From Portulaca oleracea (Eukaryota > Streptophyta > Magnoliopsida > Caryophyllales > Portulacaceae): a DNA stretch of 64,000 bases. Under the pieces are notes generated by a model. It saw only the letters and a list, made by a program, of their open reading frames with translations, made no database searches and was not told where the DNA came from. The stretch is taken from contig CM055875.1 in NCBI GenBank assembly GCA_029582165.1, forward strand, positions 24,993,144 to 25,057,143, written 5' to 3'. The position numbers and the translations under genes were made by a program. Shown here in pieces: positions 1-10,982 of the stretch (positions are counted from its first letter, which is position 1; the number at the start of each line of letters is the position of its first letter).

Positions 1-461
1 GTATGCTCACCGTGGCTACGATCAGGTTGACCGTGACAACGGTACATCTCGGGCTGCAACTCCTTCTTTGGGCGTTTGGCTTCAATCTGACCGTGGCTAC
101 GGTCAAGGTGACCGTGGCCACGGTCTATCTCGGCCACTTGGTTACTTCAGGCGTGGCGCCACGAATTGGTCGCGGGCTACCCTTCGACGCCTGGGAGCTT
201 GCACTTGCGTTTTCGCGCTTTCGACATACTCGACCCTTCCGTTTCCGCTGCCTTTGACACGACTAGGGCTCGGGGAATCTTAGGGAATCTCGGGATTCCC
301 AAGATTGGTGCAAAAATAGCCCATTTAGCATCGGTTTGAGTAAAACCTTTGGAAACTACAAAAATCAACAAAACGCCTTAAAAGTTATTAAAACGAGCTA
401 CAAGACAAGTCAAAAGCCTAATGATTTAGGCGGTATTTAGACGCGAAAACGGGTCTAAACA
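1..461 (-). repeat. Athila 3' LTR (5' portion only)
   Basis: This is the U3 start of the 3' LTR. On the minus strand it begins TGTTTAGACC directly after a polypurine tract. It matches 12299-12763 with scattered substitutions, and the rest continues left of the window. It carries several palindromes of the ACCGTGGCCACGGT type near positions 1-125. Confidence 0.92.
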
Positions 462-498
462 CCCCCCCACACTTAAACTTTTGCTCGTCCCGAGCAAA
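462..498 (-). promoter_or_regulatory. Athila polypurine tract with upstream hairpin
   Basis: On the minus strand, AAGTGTGGGGGGG abuts the 3' LTR and is the expected plus-strand primer for reverse transcription. Just 5' of it (480-498) is a perfect 8-bp stem, TTTGCTCG/CGAGCAAA, with a 3-nt loop. The tract assignment is secure from its position. The role of the hairpin is inferred. Confidence 0.85.
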
Positions 499-1751
499 CA
501 AAACAAAACAAACTAACTAACACTTAACTCCGCTGTCGTGGGAGATAAACGGGTGCATTTAGCGTATGCACCAAGCCCTTTGAACCCCCCGGCAGCCCGG
601 GTGGTTGAGATGGACTCGTGAGGGTTTGTAGCGGCTGTACCCACAAAAGCTAAAGAAAAAGGAGAGAGGGAAAGTGAAAACAAAACCGAAAAAAACAAAA
701 GGAAAGGAAAACAAAGGCTTTGATTCACAAGATCTCGCAATCCAAACTAAGAAAACGCGATTAAACCTCCCAAAGTAACCGTTAGGAGCACCTCACAACA
801 CCAAACTCAGATAAAGGTCGATCTTAAAGATTTTTCAACTCCCTACGTCTTATACCAAGCGAAACCCCACATGAAAAGGTTTTAAGGAATCAAAAGACTC
901 TAAAAACTCGCGTCCGAATTTGAAAACAACGAAACAACTAAGAGAAGCGTTTCCCTCCCTCACATTTGGTCGCCCTTGGCTTGGTGAGGGCCGTAGGTGA
1001 TGCAAGGGGAGGCCCCACTCTTTTAAGAAGCAAAAACTTTTCCTTTTCTTTCTATTTGAGTTGGATTTACCAACGAAAATTGCTTTTCTTTTTCTCTTTT
1101 TTTTTTCTTTTTGGTTTTTAAAAGTCGGTATTAGCCTTACTTTCGGGAATTGGACGGCCCATATAAGGGGTATACCCTCCCAACACGGTCTTTTCCATTC
1201 GCCTCTCCGTCGCAAAGCGATATGGGAGGAGGGTTAAGGGGTATCCATGTCGTACCACGAATATCGGGCCCGTGTAGGTTGGCTAAGTGTCGGTGGTTAC
1301 TGTCTACAGCGACACGCACCACTTATTCAGGTTATTGTATCTTAAGAGAGCTTTTCTTTCTTTTCTTTTCTTTTTGCACTTTTTTTGCTTTTGCTAAACG
1401 AGAAACAAAACAAACTCGGACACAAGCTTCTAAAACCTCCCGGTTCCAGCAAAAAGAGAAAGGAATGGGGGTCTCGCTAGACACTTAATGAAAGCAGTTT
1501 ATTAAGGGTAAGTCTCGACTAGAACCCGAATTAGGGTCGAAAATGCTCCAACCGGTTACTTTTAAAGAAGTTTAAGAACGGCTTCTCAACTCCGAAAACG
1601 AGATCCAGGAAACAAAACCAAACAAAGACAAAACGAAAAGGTTTTCACTTCCTTTTTTCTCTTTTTTCACACAAAAATTTTCAAATTTTAGCAAAAACTA
1701 GGAAAACAAGGAACAAAATGACTAGGTGATCTACCCTTGAAGAAAAATATC

Positions 1752-1805
1752 TCCCCCCTCCCCCCCCCCCCCCACACTTAAAACTCCACAATGTCCTCAT
1801 TGTGG
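1752..1805 (-). repeat. Second PPT-like tract with hairpin
   Basis: On the minus strand a long G run preceded by AAGTGTGG repeats the sequence of the true polypurine tract at 462-479. Immediately 5' of it is a perfect 8-bp stem with a 4-nt loop (1786-1805, CCACAATG/CATTGTGG). The stem sequence is unrelated to that of the first module, so the shape is shared and the stem sequence is not. Confidence 0.75.
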
Positions 1806-2552
1806 GAAGGAGTCACATGAAAAGGGTAGAGAACATACAAAAACACAAACAAAAACAACTAGCAAGTAGAAATGGTGGCGACCCGAGCCCACACGGCTCC
1901 AATAGCAATATATAACCCAACACAGACATTCACAGGGGTTCGCCACCCAAAAGAAAACCAAGCATGCGACGGATCATAATAGGAATTCACGTAAAAAGAG
2001 TAAGGTGGAAAGATATTACCTCAAACTCTTCATAAGCGTTAAAACAGCGATCCAGAGTCGTCGTTCAAGTGAATCAAAACGATGTTAGAGCAAAAGACGA
2101 CTTACAATCGATAGAACTCGCATGCGAGACCAAAAACAAAAGAAAGGAAAAACTAACTTAAAAGACTATGAAAAACAAAACTATTTACAATATATACATT
2201 GCCAATGACTTACCTTATCCCCGAATCTCACTCATTGAGGCGGGAAATAAGGGTGAAACTCCATACATATCAACCGAAATGGCTGATTCATTGCATTCAT
2301 CATAACAATATTCATTTACAAACCATCAGTGATCAAAATACAACCGAAACAAGAGTAAACAAACTTCTCAGCTCACAAAAATAACCATCGAACAACCAAA
2401 ACATAACCCAGCAACACATGAAAGACCAACAACACAAGGCAAACCCGAGCATCATAACCAAACAACCCCAAAATCATGCCAAAACATGCCAAATGAAACC
2501 GAGAGATCAACACACCAAAACCATCAAACATCGCATCCAAACCCCGAAGAAG

Positions 2553-2568
2553 CACCCCCCCACACTTA
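2553..2568 (-). repeat. Third PPT-like tract
   Basis: On the minus strand, AAGTGTGGGGGGG occurs again. The flanking hairpin is weak here (5 bp, TACTT/AAGTA). It is probably a decayed third copy of the polypurine module, about 120 bp past the stop of the env-position ORF. Confidence 0.65.
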
Positions 2569-2682
2569 TACTTCACAAGACAAAGTAAATAAAAGCGATG
2601 ATAAAGGTCGGGTGGGGGGTTGAGTGCTTACAAACGGTCCCCAAGCGGACCCTCCCGGAGGATGACGGGGTTGGAGTTGCGA

Positions 2683-4032
2683 TTAGATGCTAGCAAGCAT
2701 CTCCTGCTGGGTCTCGATTAACCCTTGCAAGTTTTCAATTAACGTCTGCTGGTTTTGGATGAGCTCTCGTTGTTCTTGAAACTCATCATGAAGCTCCTGG
2801 AGTTGCTCGCTGATACGTTCAAGAGCGGCGTCCCGCACTTGACTCGGCTCGGCTTCGTCCCCTTGTGATTGTCCTCCCTCTTCCTCCTCTTCCTCATCCT
2901 CTTCTTCCTACGCCTCTTCTTCTTCTTCACCTTCCTCCTCGGGCTCCCCGGGACCACCCACTGCAAAACGATCCCCATAAGTTTGGCCACACAACCAATT
3001 GCGTTTGCCGGTGACATCTAGACGTTTCTCGGCATTGTCGTCACCCAAATGAACGACGACGCTATGGGGCTCGTTCCCGTGACGGTAGAATGTCCGCGTC
3101 TTGTTTTTCTCCAAGAATTCCATCGTCCGAAGGCAAACACCGTCGATAGGATCGAGGAAAAATCGGGGAGTCCACTTGTTGAGGTAAGACTCGAACCCTT
3201 GTTTCCTTAGAAAATGGGTGATGATGTGACCCATACCAATGGTCATGTTCCGGGTTTCGAGGTTTATTTCCCGGAGATAATGGAGGATGCAGGAGCCGGT
3301 GTTGACTCGACGACCGTTAATGGCATTGTAGAGGACGAAGAGGTCGTCCTTCCGGATGCTTGATCGCCCGGCGTCACGACTGAAAACAGAGTTTGAGATG
3401 ATGCGGTGGAAGATACGGACGCTGAGGTTACAAAAATCTCGGACCTTAGAGTTGCACGGGCAATAGTATTGCGCTTTTAGAGTTCGAACCTTGGGATAGC
3501 GCCTCCTCTAGCAAGTGAGATCACGCATTGCCTCTTGTTCATTGATGTTAACAACCTCGACATAAAAGATTCCGTCCTCGGGTAGGCCTAACGCATTGCA
3601 AAGATCCTTGAGCGTACATTCGACCTCCTTCTTAGCCACAATGTATGAGAAAGAGGCTTGGGATGTGCCATCTTCCTTTACAACCAAGGAGTTAAGGAAC
3701 TCGAGCACCGGTTGTTCGGTAATTGGCTCATTGATGGTGGCGAAGACCTCCCAACCCATGGTTTTGATGAAGAAATCCATGCTCGGTTTACAAAATATAT
3801 CCTTGGCCGTCTCTTCATGATAGAGGTCCGGAGCACAAATCTTCCGCTTCTTTAGCCGCTCATACCTCGCGTTGTGCATATCGTCCCGGAAGGTAACCTT
3901 AACCTTCGGGTCGCATTGAATGATGGAGGCCGGTTGACCCTTGTACCGGGTCTTATCGGGCTCAACAGAGGTTGATGGGACGGAAGTTTGGGTCGGTTCA
4001 GGCTCAGACCGGGCACGTTTTGCTCGTCCCAT
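2683..4032 (-). pseudogene. Athila env-position ORF (putative plant transposon protein domain)
   Basis: One reading frame runs from an ATG at 4032 (protein start MGRAKRAR, basic) to TAA at 2683-2685. It is interrupted only by two in-frame TAG codons at 3508-3510 and 2908-2910. An in-frame ATG 18 codons upstream (4086) would give a less typical start. The middle resembles the domain databases call putative plant transposon protein: a RYERLKKRKI segment followed by a GWEVFATI segment. The C-terminus is a long acidic Glu run and then a Gln-rich heptad-like coiled coil ending QQEMLASI. I see no signal peptide or clear membrane segment, so calling it an envelope protein rests on position alone. 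Both stops could come from CAG or similar codons by methylcytosine deamination. Confidence 0.72.
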
Positions 4033-5278
4033 GGAGGTAAACTGAGAAACACAACCACCACAACAACGAAAACACAACAACAACACTATCCGAAATCCCG
4101 AGCAATCACGAATTCACAACCAACCACAAACCCAACTCAATGATTCACTAAACTACCCAAACTTAGCAATAGCCACGAAAAATTCAATCCCAACTCAACC
4201 AAATCGTTCAACCACAAACCACAAGACTTTTGCACAAAACTTCAACCCAAAAGCAAGCAAATTGAATGTTTATGCATCAATAAATCAAGGAATACCTGGA
4301 TTGAAGTGTTTGGGAAAAGAAATGGTGATGATTTCGAGCCCCACCAAGAACACAAACCTAGAAAATTCCCTTGAAGAGCCCCGAAAATGCGAAGAACGGC
4401 AGCAACTGCGCAGCTAGGGCACGAACGAGTAAGAAAACGGGGAGAAAGGAGTGATTTCGTGATGGATTTGGGAGAAATGGGAAGAGATTTGTGGTATTAG
4501 GGTTTGGGGAGAGTTTTCGAGTGTGAGAGAGTGGAGGGAAATGAAATTGAAATGAGGGAAAAATGAGATTAAACCCCCGATAAAATCTGCAGTTTCGACT
4601 CACCGTGGCCACGGTCGATTCGACCGTGGGCACGGTATGGCTCGGTTGGAGGAAAAAGAAAGGAAAATGCACGGTGGAGACCGTGGCTACGGTCACATAG
4701 ACCGTGGCCACGGTGATCTTCGGGAAGGCTATTTTCCAAAAAATTGTTGCGATGTGACCATGGCTGCGGTGAAACCCACCGTGGTCACGGTCCACTTCGG
4801 CCGGAGGAAAAAATGGGAACACTTTGCAAAACCTGACCGTGGCTGCGGCGAAACCCACCGTGGTCACGGTACCTTTTGGCCCAGCTCCTGTACCTACAAG
4901 GCTCAAAACTTGGAAAAACACGTTAAGTCCTAAAATCTACCCTCTTATTATCCACTCCTTTGTCTGCCTCACTCAATTTATCATCAAAGGGGACTTTCCC
5001 ATCACTCAAACATCACATTCAAATCCCGACCCTCATAGAACCTCTCTTTATTTTCACTCTCGTTCTCGATTTTTTTTTCATTCTTTTCTAATTTTTTTTT
5101 CTATTTGCTCTTTCTTTTTCTCAAATTTTTCCGTAAACACTAAGGAAAATGAAAATGCTAAAACAAGGGAAATAAAATGGAAGAAAATGAAAGAAAATAC
5201 CAAAAGAAGGGGAAGTAAGTCATACCTCTCCCGGGTGCTTGTTTTTATAGGTCCTAGCTCGACCTTTCCCCATGCTTT
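4033..5278 (-). other. Athila spacer between integrase and env-position ORF
   Basis: About 1.2 kb with no convincing protein. Long frames here on both strands pass through the palindrome array at 4600-4885 and have biased composition, so I treat them as chance. The part nearest integrase is pyrimidine-rich on the plus strand (5040-5130). Confidence 0.6.
4600..4885. repeat. Internal array of CCGTGG-CCACGG palindromes
   Basis: Eight imperfect 14-16 bp palindromes of the type ACCGTGGCCACGGT occur in four pairs, with roughly 8-14 nt between the members of a pair. The same motif family fills the U3 part of this element's LTRs, so this looks like LTR-derived or transferred sequence within the internal region. 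Confidence 0.85.
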
Positions 5279-6238
5279 TTAATCCTCAAAATTCGCGAGA
5301 TACACCACAAATGTCCCGGCATATTCCTCGCCCATGATGTACGGATTAAGCTTTGATGAGTTTGCTTTGAAACACTGCCCTTGTGCATTCCTCAACTCTA
5401 CAACTCCGACGCGGAGAATTTTCACAATTTCAAATGGACCGGACCATCGTGATCTCAATTTCTCGGAGAATAACTTTAACCTCGAGTTGAAGATGAGAAC
5501 CCTATCGCCTACCACAAACTCACGTCGGTTCAACCTCTTGTCATGCCATGCTTTTGTCTTTTCTTTGTAGATCTTGCTGTTCTCATATGCATGATGCCTT
5601 AACTCCTCAAGTTCTTCCAGTTGAAATAACCGACTACTTCCGGCCGCCTTAAGATCGAAGTTCAACTTCTTGATTGCCCACATGGTTTTATGCTCAAGCT
5701 CCACGGGGAAGTGACACGCCTTCCCATAGACGAGACGGTAGGGAGTAGTACCGATCGGAGTCTTGTAGGCGGTGCGGTATGCCCACAAAACTTCATCCCA
5801 CTTTTCTGCCCAATCTTTCCTCGAAGAGTTGACCGTCTTCTCTAGGATCTCCTTGATGGCACGGTTTGAGATTTCCACTTGACCTTGTGTTTGTGGATGA
5901 TAAGGTAGTCCCTTCTTATGATTTATGCCGTACTTTGCCAAAAGAGACTCGAACTTCTTCTCAATGAAATGGGAACCGTTGTCACTAATGATGACCCTTG
6001 GAATGCCGAATCTTGGAAATAGGATCTTTTTCAAGAATCTCGAAACGGATTTCCCATCGCACCTCACGCATGGTATGGCTTCAACCCACTTTGAGACATA
6101 ATCCACCGCCACTAGGATGTACTGGAAACCTCTTGATGACGGGAAAGGTCCCATGAAGTCTAACCCCCATACATCGAAGACTTCAACTTCAAGAATATAA
6201 TTCAATGGTGCTTCACTTTTCCGGGAGATGTTTCTGGA
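5279..6238 (-). pseudogene. Athila integrase core and C-terminal domain
   Basis: Inserts the cDNA into the host genome. The catalytic D, D, E residues are visible in GLDFMG, SDNGSHF and GQVEISN. The C-terminal part ([17 protein letters not shown], then WSGPFEIV) is the usual GPY/F-type module, and no chromodomain follows. The frame is continuous with the upstream segment but separated by a TGA at 6239-6241. The protein ends at TAA 5279-5281. Confidence 0.9.
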
Positions 6239-7132
6239 TCATTGACATCTATCACATTGCTTGACATGCTAATGGGCGTCACGAAAAAGAGTTTGCCACC
6301 AATACCCGGCTTGTAAAACCCTCGCTGCCGTCTTTCGGGAGCCACCGTGACCTCCCACCGGAAACTCGTGACAACGAGTCAAAATAGATTGCACTTCACT
6401 CTTGGGAATACATCGTCGATACATCCCGTCATTGCAAAGCCGGAAAAGGAAGGGATCATCCCAATAATAATGCTTCATGTCGTGGAGAAATTTCTTCTTT
6501 TGGTGATGGTTCAAGTGTTGGGGAATCACTTCGCTTGCCAAATAATTCACAATATCCGCATACCAAGGATGAGAGCTAATCGCCAAAAGTCGCTCGTCCG
6601 GGAAAGCATCAACAATCGGTTGGGTGTCCTCCAAGTCGACAAGAATCCTCGAGAGGTGATCGGCCACGACATTCTTCGTGCCCGCCTTGTCACGGATTTC
6701 CAAATCGAATTCTTGCATGAGCAAGACCCACCGTATTAGCCTCGACTTTGTCTCCTTCCTTCTCATCAAGTATTTGATAGCGGCATGATCCGTGTAGACT
6801 ACTACCTTCGAGAGCATAAGGTACTGCCGAAACTTTTTGAGTGCAAAAACGATCGCCAAAAGTTCTTTTTCCGTGGTGGTGTAGTTTCTTTGGGCACTAT
6901 CAAGCGCATGGCTTGCGTAATAGATAACCCTCGGCTTCTTGTCCACTGTTTGGGTCAAACACGCCCCCACTGCAAAGTCACTGGCGTCAGCCATAATCTC
7001 AAATGGTAGTGTCCAGTCCGGAGGTTGAACCACCGGGGCGGAAATCAAAGCCTGCTTCAATCTGTAAAACGACTCAAGACACTCATCAGTAAAAATGAAA
7101 GGAGAATCTTTGCATAAGAGGTCGGTTAGAGG
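6239..7132 (-). pseudogene. Athila RT end, RNase H and integrase zinc finger
   Basis: RNase H removes RNA from the RNA:DNA hybrid. Visible motifs are [22 protein letters not shown] and [10 protein letters not shown], followed by the H2C2 integrase finger ([10 protein letters not shown] ... CDRC). The segment is in frame with both neighbours and broken by TAA 7133-7135, TAG 6269-6271 and TGA 6239-6241. The TAG falls inside the H2C2 finger between its histidine and cysteine halves. Confidence 0.9.
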
Positions 7133-7663
7133 TTAAGCGATTTTCGAAAAGTCCTTGACGAACTGGCGATAGAAGCCGACATGTCCAAGGAAGCTACGCA
7201 CCCCCTTAACAGAAACTGGGGGTGGTAGGCGCTCTATGACCTCAACCTTCCCCTTATCCACCCCGATGCCCTTTGAAGAGATTAAGAGACCCAAAACAAT
7301 ACCTTGTTCCACCATAAAGTGGCATTTCTCCCAGTTGAGTACTAGATCCACTTCTTCACAACGAGTTAATACTTTTTCCAGGTTTAGCAAACAGTCATCA
7401 AAAGAATTATCGTACACAGAAAAGTCATCCATAAAAACCTCCGTGCATTTCTCAATGAAATTGCTAAAAATAGCCATCATACAACGTTGAAAAGTCCCAG
7501 GGGCATTACATAAACCAAATGGCATGCGACGGTAAGCAAATGTCCCGTATGGGCAAGTGAAGGTGGTTTTTTCTTGGTGTGAGGGGTGGATTGGGATTTG
7601 AAAGAACCCGGAATACCCATCTAAGAAGCAAAAATGTGAATGACCCGCCAACCGTTCTAGCAT
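7133..7663 (-). pseudogene. Athila reverse transcriptase, palm/thumb part
   Basis: Contains the Ty3/gypsy RT signature: FLDGYSGFFQI, then MPFGLCNAPGTFQR, then the catalytic FMDDF at 7421-7435, and FLGHVGFYRQFV in the connection. It starts one frame off the preceding segment, so a single-base-scale frameshift lies near 7663-7690, at the conserved FPLPFIDQML-type junction. It ends at TAA 7133-7135. Confidence 0.92.
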
Positions 7664-9399
7664 CTGGTCAATAAAAGGATGGGAAAATGGTCCTTCTTTG
7701 CTACTTTGTTAAGCTGACGGTAATCAATACACATTCTCCAACCAGTCACTGTTCGGGTACTTACTAATTCTTTCTTATCATTTTCAATTACGGTCATCCC
7801 ACCCTTTTTTGGTACACACTGAACCGGGCTTCCCCATTCGCTATTTGCGATGGGGAAGATGATCCCAGCAGCGAGCAACTTCACTACCTCCTTTTTAACC
7901 ACTTGTTGCATGTTAGGATTTAATCTACGTTGTGGTTGCCTAGTAGGCTTAGCATCTTCTAGCAAATCAATCGAATGCATGCAAATGGACGGGGACAAAC
8001 CTTTCGAATCTTCTATCTTATAACCTAATGCACCTCTATGCTTCCTAAGCATATCAAGCAACTTAGACAATTCAAAATCATTCAAATTTGCATTCACAAT
8101 CACAAGATAAGACTTTTCATCATCCAAGTAAGCATATTGGAGGGAAGGGGGCAAAGGTTTAAGATCTAAAGGAATAGAAGATTGAGCTTGGGAGGAAGAC
8201 ATACCTTTGAAGATCGCATCTTGAATCTCCATGCACTCCATAATAGGTTCATCAATAATAATTTCCTCGTGCATAGGTGAAGAGTCAAGAAGGTTGGTGA
8301 AGAAAGTGATGTCGGTGTCATCGGTATCAAATTGAAAGGATTCCAATAAGCATGCACCCAAGGGATCATCACATATAGACTCAAGTAGATGGGACTCCTT
8401 AATATACTCGTCAACGAGAAATTCCATCATGTCAATCGCATAGCATGAGTCCTCATATGAAGGACCTTTCAAAGACCCCTCAAGTTGAAAAATAATATTT
8501 TCATTCCCGATATTCAATGACATACTTCCATTCTTCACATCAATAATTGCTCCCGCCGTAGCAAGGAACGGCCTTCCCAAAATAATGGGGATGTTGTTAT
8601 CCTCCTCCATCTCCAATATAACAAAATCACAAGGGATCAAGAATCGCCCTACTTGCACCGGGATATATTCCAATATCCCCAAGGGTCTTCGTACGTAACG
8701 GTCGGCCAATTGAAGGTTAATAGTAGTAGGAGCTAGATCATCAAGGTTCAACTTCTTGCATATTGAGTGAGGCATGACACTCACACTTGCTCCTAGATCA
8801 CATAAGGCACGACCAATTCTCATATCACCGATGGTGCATGGAATAGAAAAACTCCAAGGGTCGGCTAGTTTCTCTGGTGATTTGTTATCGATGATGGCAC
8901 TACAATCCGCCGTCAAGTGAATGGTAGCTTTCTCTTGGATTCTCCTCTTGCTCGTAAGAAGCTCCTTCAAATGTTTCTGGAAGGATGGGACTTCAGAAAT
9001 GGCATAAAGAAACGGGATGTTAACTTGAAGCTTCTTAAGCATCTCAATGAACTTCGAAAATTTTGCATCGGACTTTGGTTTTGTCAACCGCTCGGGAAAA
9101 GGCACCGGCGGTAACTTTGGTTTCTCCATGGTTGGGATTGGTTCTTCTTCCGCCATTCTCCCTTTCCCTTTTCTCAATCTCTCCATCTCTTCTCTCTCTT
9201 TGCTTGATTCTCCCAATTCTTCCTCTTGTACTTCACCAACTCCCTCGCCCAAGACTAACTCACTCTCCCTTTCTTCAATCAAATCCTCCTCTTCTTCAAC
9301 ATCCACCACATCGCCCTCCTTATCACCCAAGACATCTTCCACTACCATCCTAGGGCCATCGATCTCCTTACCGCTCCTCAATGTGATAGCATTGATGTG
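7657..9399 (-). pseudogene. Athila protease and N-terminal reverse transcriptase
   Basis: Begins with the conserved NAITLRSGK segment that precedes Athila proteases. After an acidic linker comes the aspartic protease with active site DLGAS at 8785-8799. RT then follows: LNPNMQQVVKKEVVKLL, VQCVPKKGG and the WRMCIDYRQLN box. The frame is uninterrupted from 10068 to 7657 and then shifts, losing the junction into the RT palm. Confidence 0.9.
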
Positions 9400-10844
9400 C
9401 CCCTTAGGATTTTGTTGGGGTTGGCTAGGTAGACCCTTGGAAGAAGATGACGGTTGAGATTGGAAGTTGGAGACTTGTTGAGCAAGTTGAGCCGATTGGG
9501 TCTCAAGCATCCTTTGGCTAGCATTAAGAACCTCATTCTGTTTCAATTGGGTGGCATTGAACATCTCTTGATTCTTGAGACATTTTTGCATGAAGTCCAT
9601 CTCTTGGCTCATTTGTGGAGGGGGTTGTTGTTGGTAGGATTGAGGAATTTGATGGTAGGCTTGATTTTGGTATGGGGGAGCTTGTTGATGGGGGCGGTTT
9701 TGATTTTGACGTTGATGGTTTTGGGCTTGGTTAGGGTAGGAAAAACCCGGAGGAACATATGATGGGTTTCCTTGAGGGCGAACGGGATCATTGATGCGGT
9801 AAGAGAGGTTTTGCTGATATAGAGCATTCGCTTGCTCATTGGATACCAACTCCGTTTGGCACTCGAAATTTGTATGTCCTTCCCCACATACCTCACAACG
9901 CAACACCGAGGTGGACGAAGGTGAAGGAATGGAAGATTGAACCTCCATAATCGGCTTGAGTTGTTGGGTTGTCTTCATCTCGGCCATGTCTTGAGAAAGT
10001 TGTTGCATTATCTTTTGCATGTCCTTGATAAGATACCCCAAGTTCTCGCTATCCGCACAACTTGTCACCTACCTTGAATTTCTTCCCCAGTTGCAAGCAT
10101 TCTCTGCCATTTGAGCTAAAAGAGCATCGGCTTGGTCGGGGGTCTTACTTAGAAAAAGGTCGCCCGAGGCGTTATCGATCGATTGCTTCGTATTCATCGA
10201 GAGACCCTCGTAGAAAGTATGTAGAATAAGAGTGGCCGGGAGATTATGGTGCAGACATGCTCGTTGGAGTCCTTTGTATCTCTCCCAAGCTTCGAATAAA
10301 GACTCGCCCGGTTGTTGTCGAAAGTTCATGATCTCCGTTCGTAGGCGAGCGGTCTCCATCGGCGGGAAAAACCTCCTCAAAAATGCTTGACTCAGGACGT
10401 CCCAAGTCCGGAAAGTGTTCGGGTTGCAATTATCAAGCCACCCTCGAGCTATCCCCACGAGAGAAAACGAGAAGAACTTAAGATGGATGTATTCTTCCGA
10501 AACTCCTTGCATTCTGATCATGCCTCATCTCTCCAAGAAGTTGGAAATATGGTTGATGGGTTCTCCGAGTCAAACCCATGGAACTTAGAATGCTCAATGA
10601 GGTGAAGGAAATTCGGCTTAACCTCGAAGACAGTCCCGTCGGGGAGATCGGGCAAAACAACAGGAGAGCCTCCCGTACCCGTCGAAGGTGATGCGAACGA
10701 CAGGAGGGTACGAGGTTCTGCCATAGCCTCTTGCTGTTGTCGCTCGAGAAGACGCCGACGGGCGTTTGCGGCGTTGTTGCGCCGTGCAGTCCTTTCAATT
10801 TCAGGGTCAAAAGGTACAAGAGGTATTAAGTCTCTCCTGCGCAT
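9400..10844 (-). pseudogene. Athila gag
   Basis: Capsid-type structural protein. The N-terminal frame begins MRRRDLIPLVPFDPEIER at 10844. A retrotransposon gag core follows (LKFFSFSLVGIARGWL ... LSQAFLRRFFPP ... FEAWERYK). A CCHC knuckle (CEVCGEGHTNFEC) lies near 9890, followed by a Gln/Pro-rich stretch. A frameshift lies between about 10520 and 10600, and an in-frame TAG sits at 10069-10071. Confidence 0.9.
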
Positions 10845-10961
10845 GCACTAAACAAACAAACGTCGTAAGTAGCCCTAGGGATTCGAGACTCGGCTCAGCA
10901 AGGTAAAAACATCCTAAAACAAACACACGTAGAGTAAGTTAAAACTAGAACGGGCGCTTGC

Positions 10962-10979
10962 TCCCCGGCAACGGCGCCA
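10962..10979 (-). promoter_or_regulatory. Primer binding site, tRNA-Asp type
   Basis: On the minus strand TGGCGCCGTTGCCGGGGA is complementary to the 3' end of plant tRNA-Asp, the primer known for Athila. It lies 3 nt inside the 5' LTR boundary. About 120 nt of leader separate it from the gag start. Confidence 0.93.
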
Positions 10980-10982
10980 TTT

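Larger units (their letters stand above)
499..2682 (-). other. Athila 3' untranslated region
   Basis: About 2.2 kb lies between the env-position ORF and the 3' LTR. No coherent protein is visible on either strand; short frames here have no family features. It holds homopolymer-rich stretches (for example T-rich 1086-1112) and two further polypurine-tract-like G runs, annotated separately. Confidence 0.7.

Noticed and set aside
4358..4921. Long minus-strand frame in the Athila spacer
   Set aside because: It runs through the palindrome array, has low-complexity composition, and shows no family motif.
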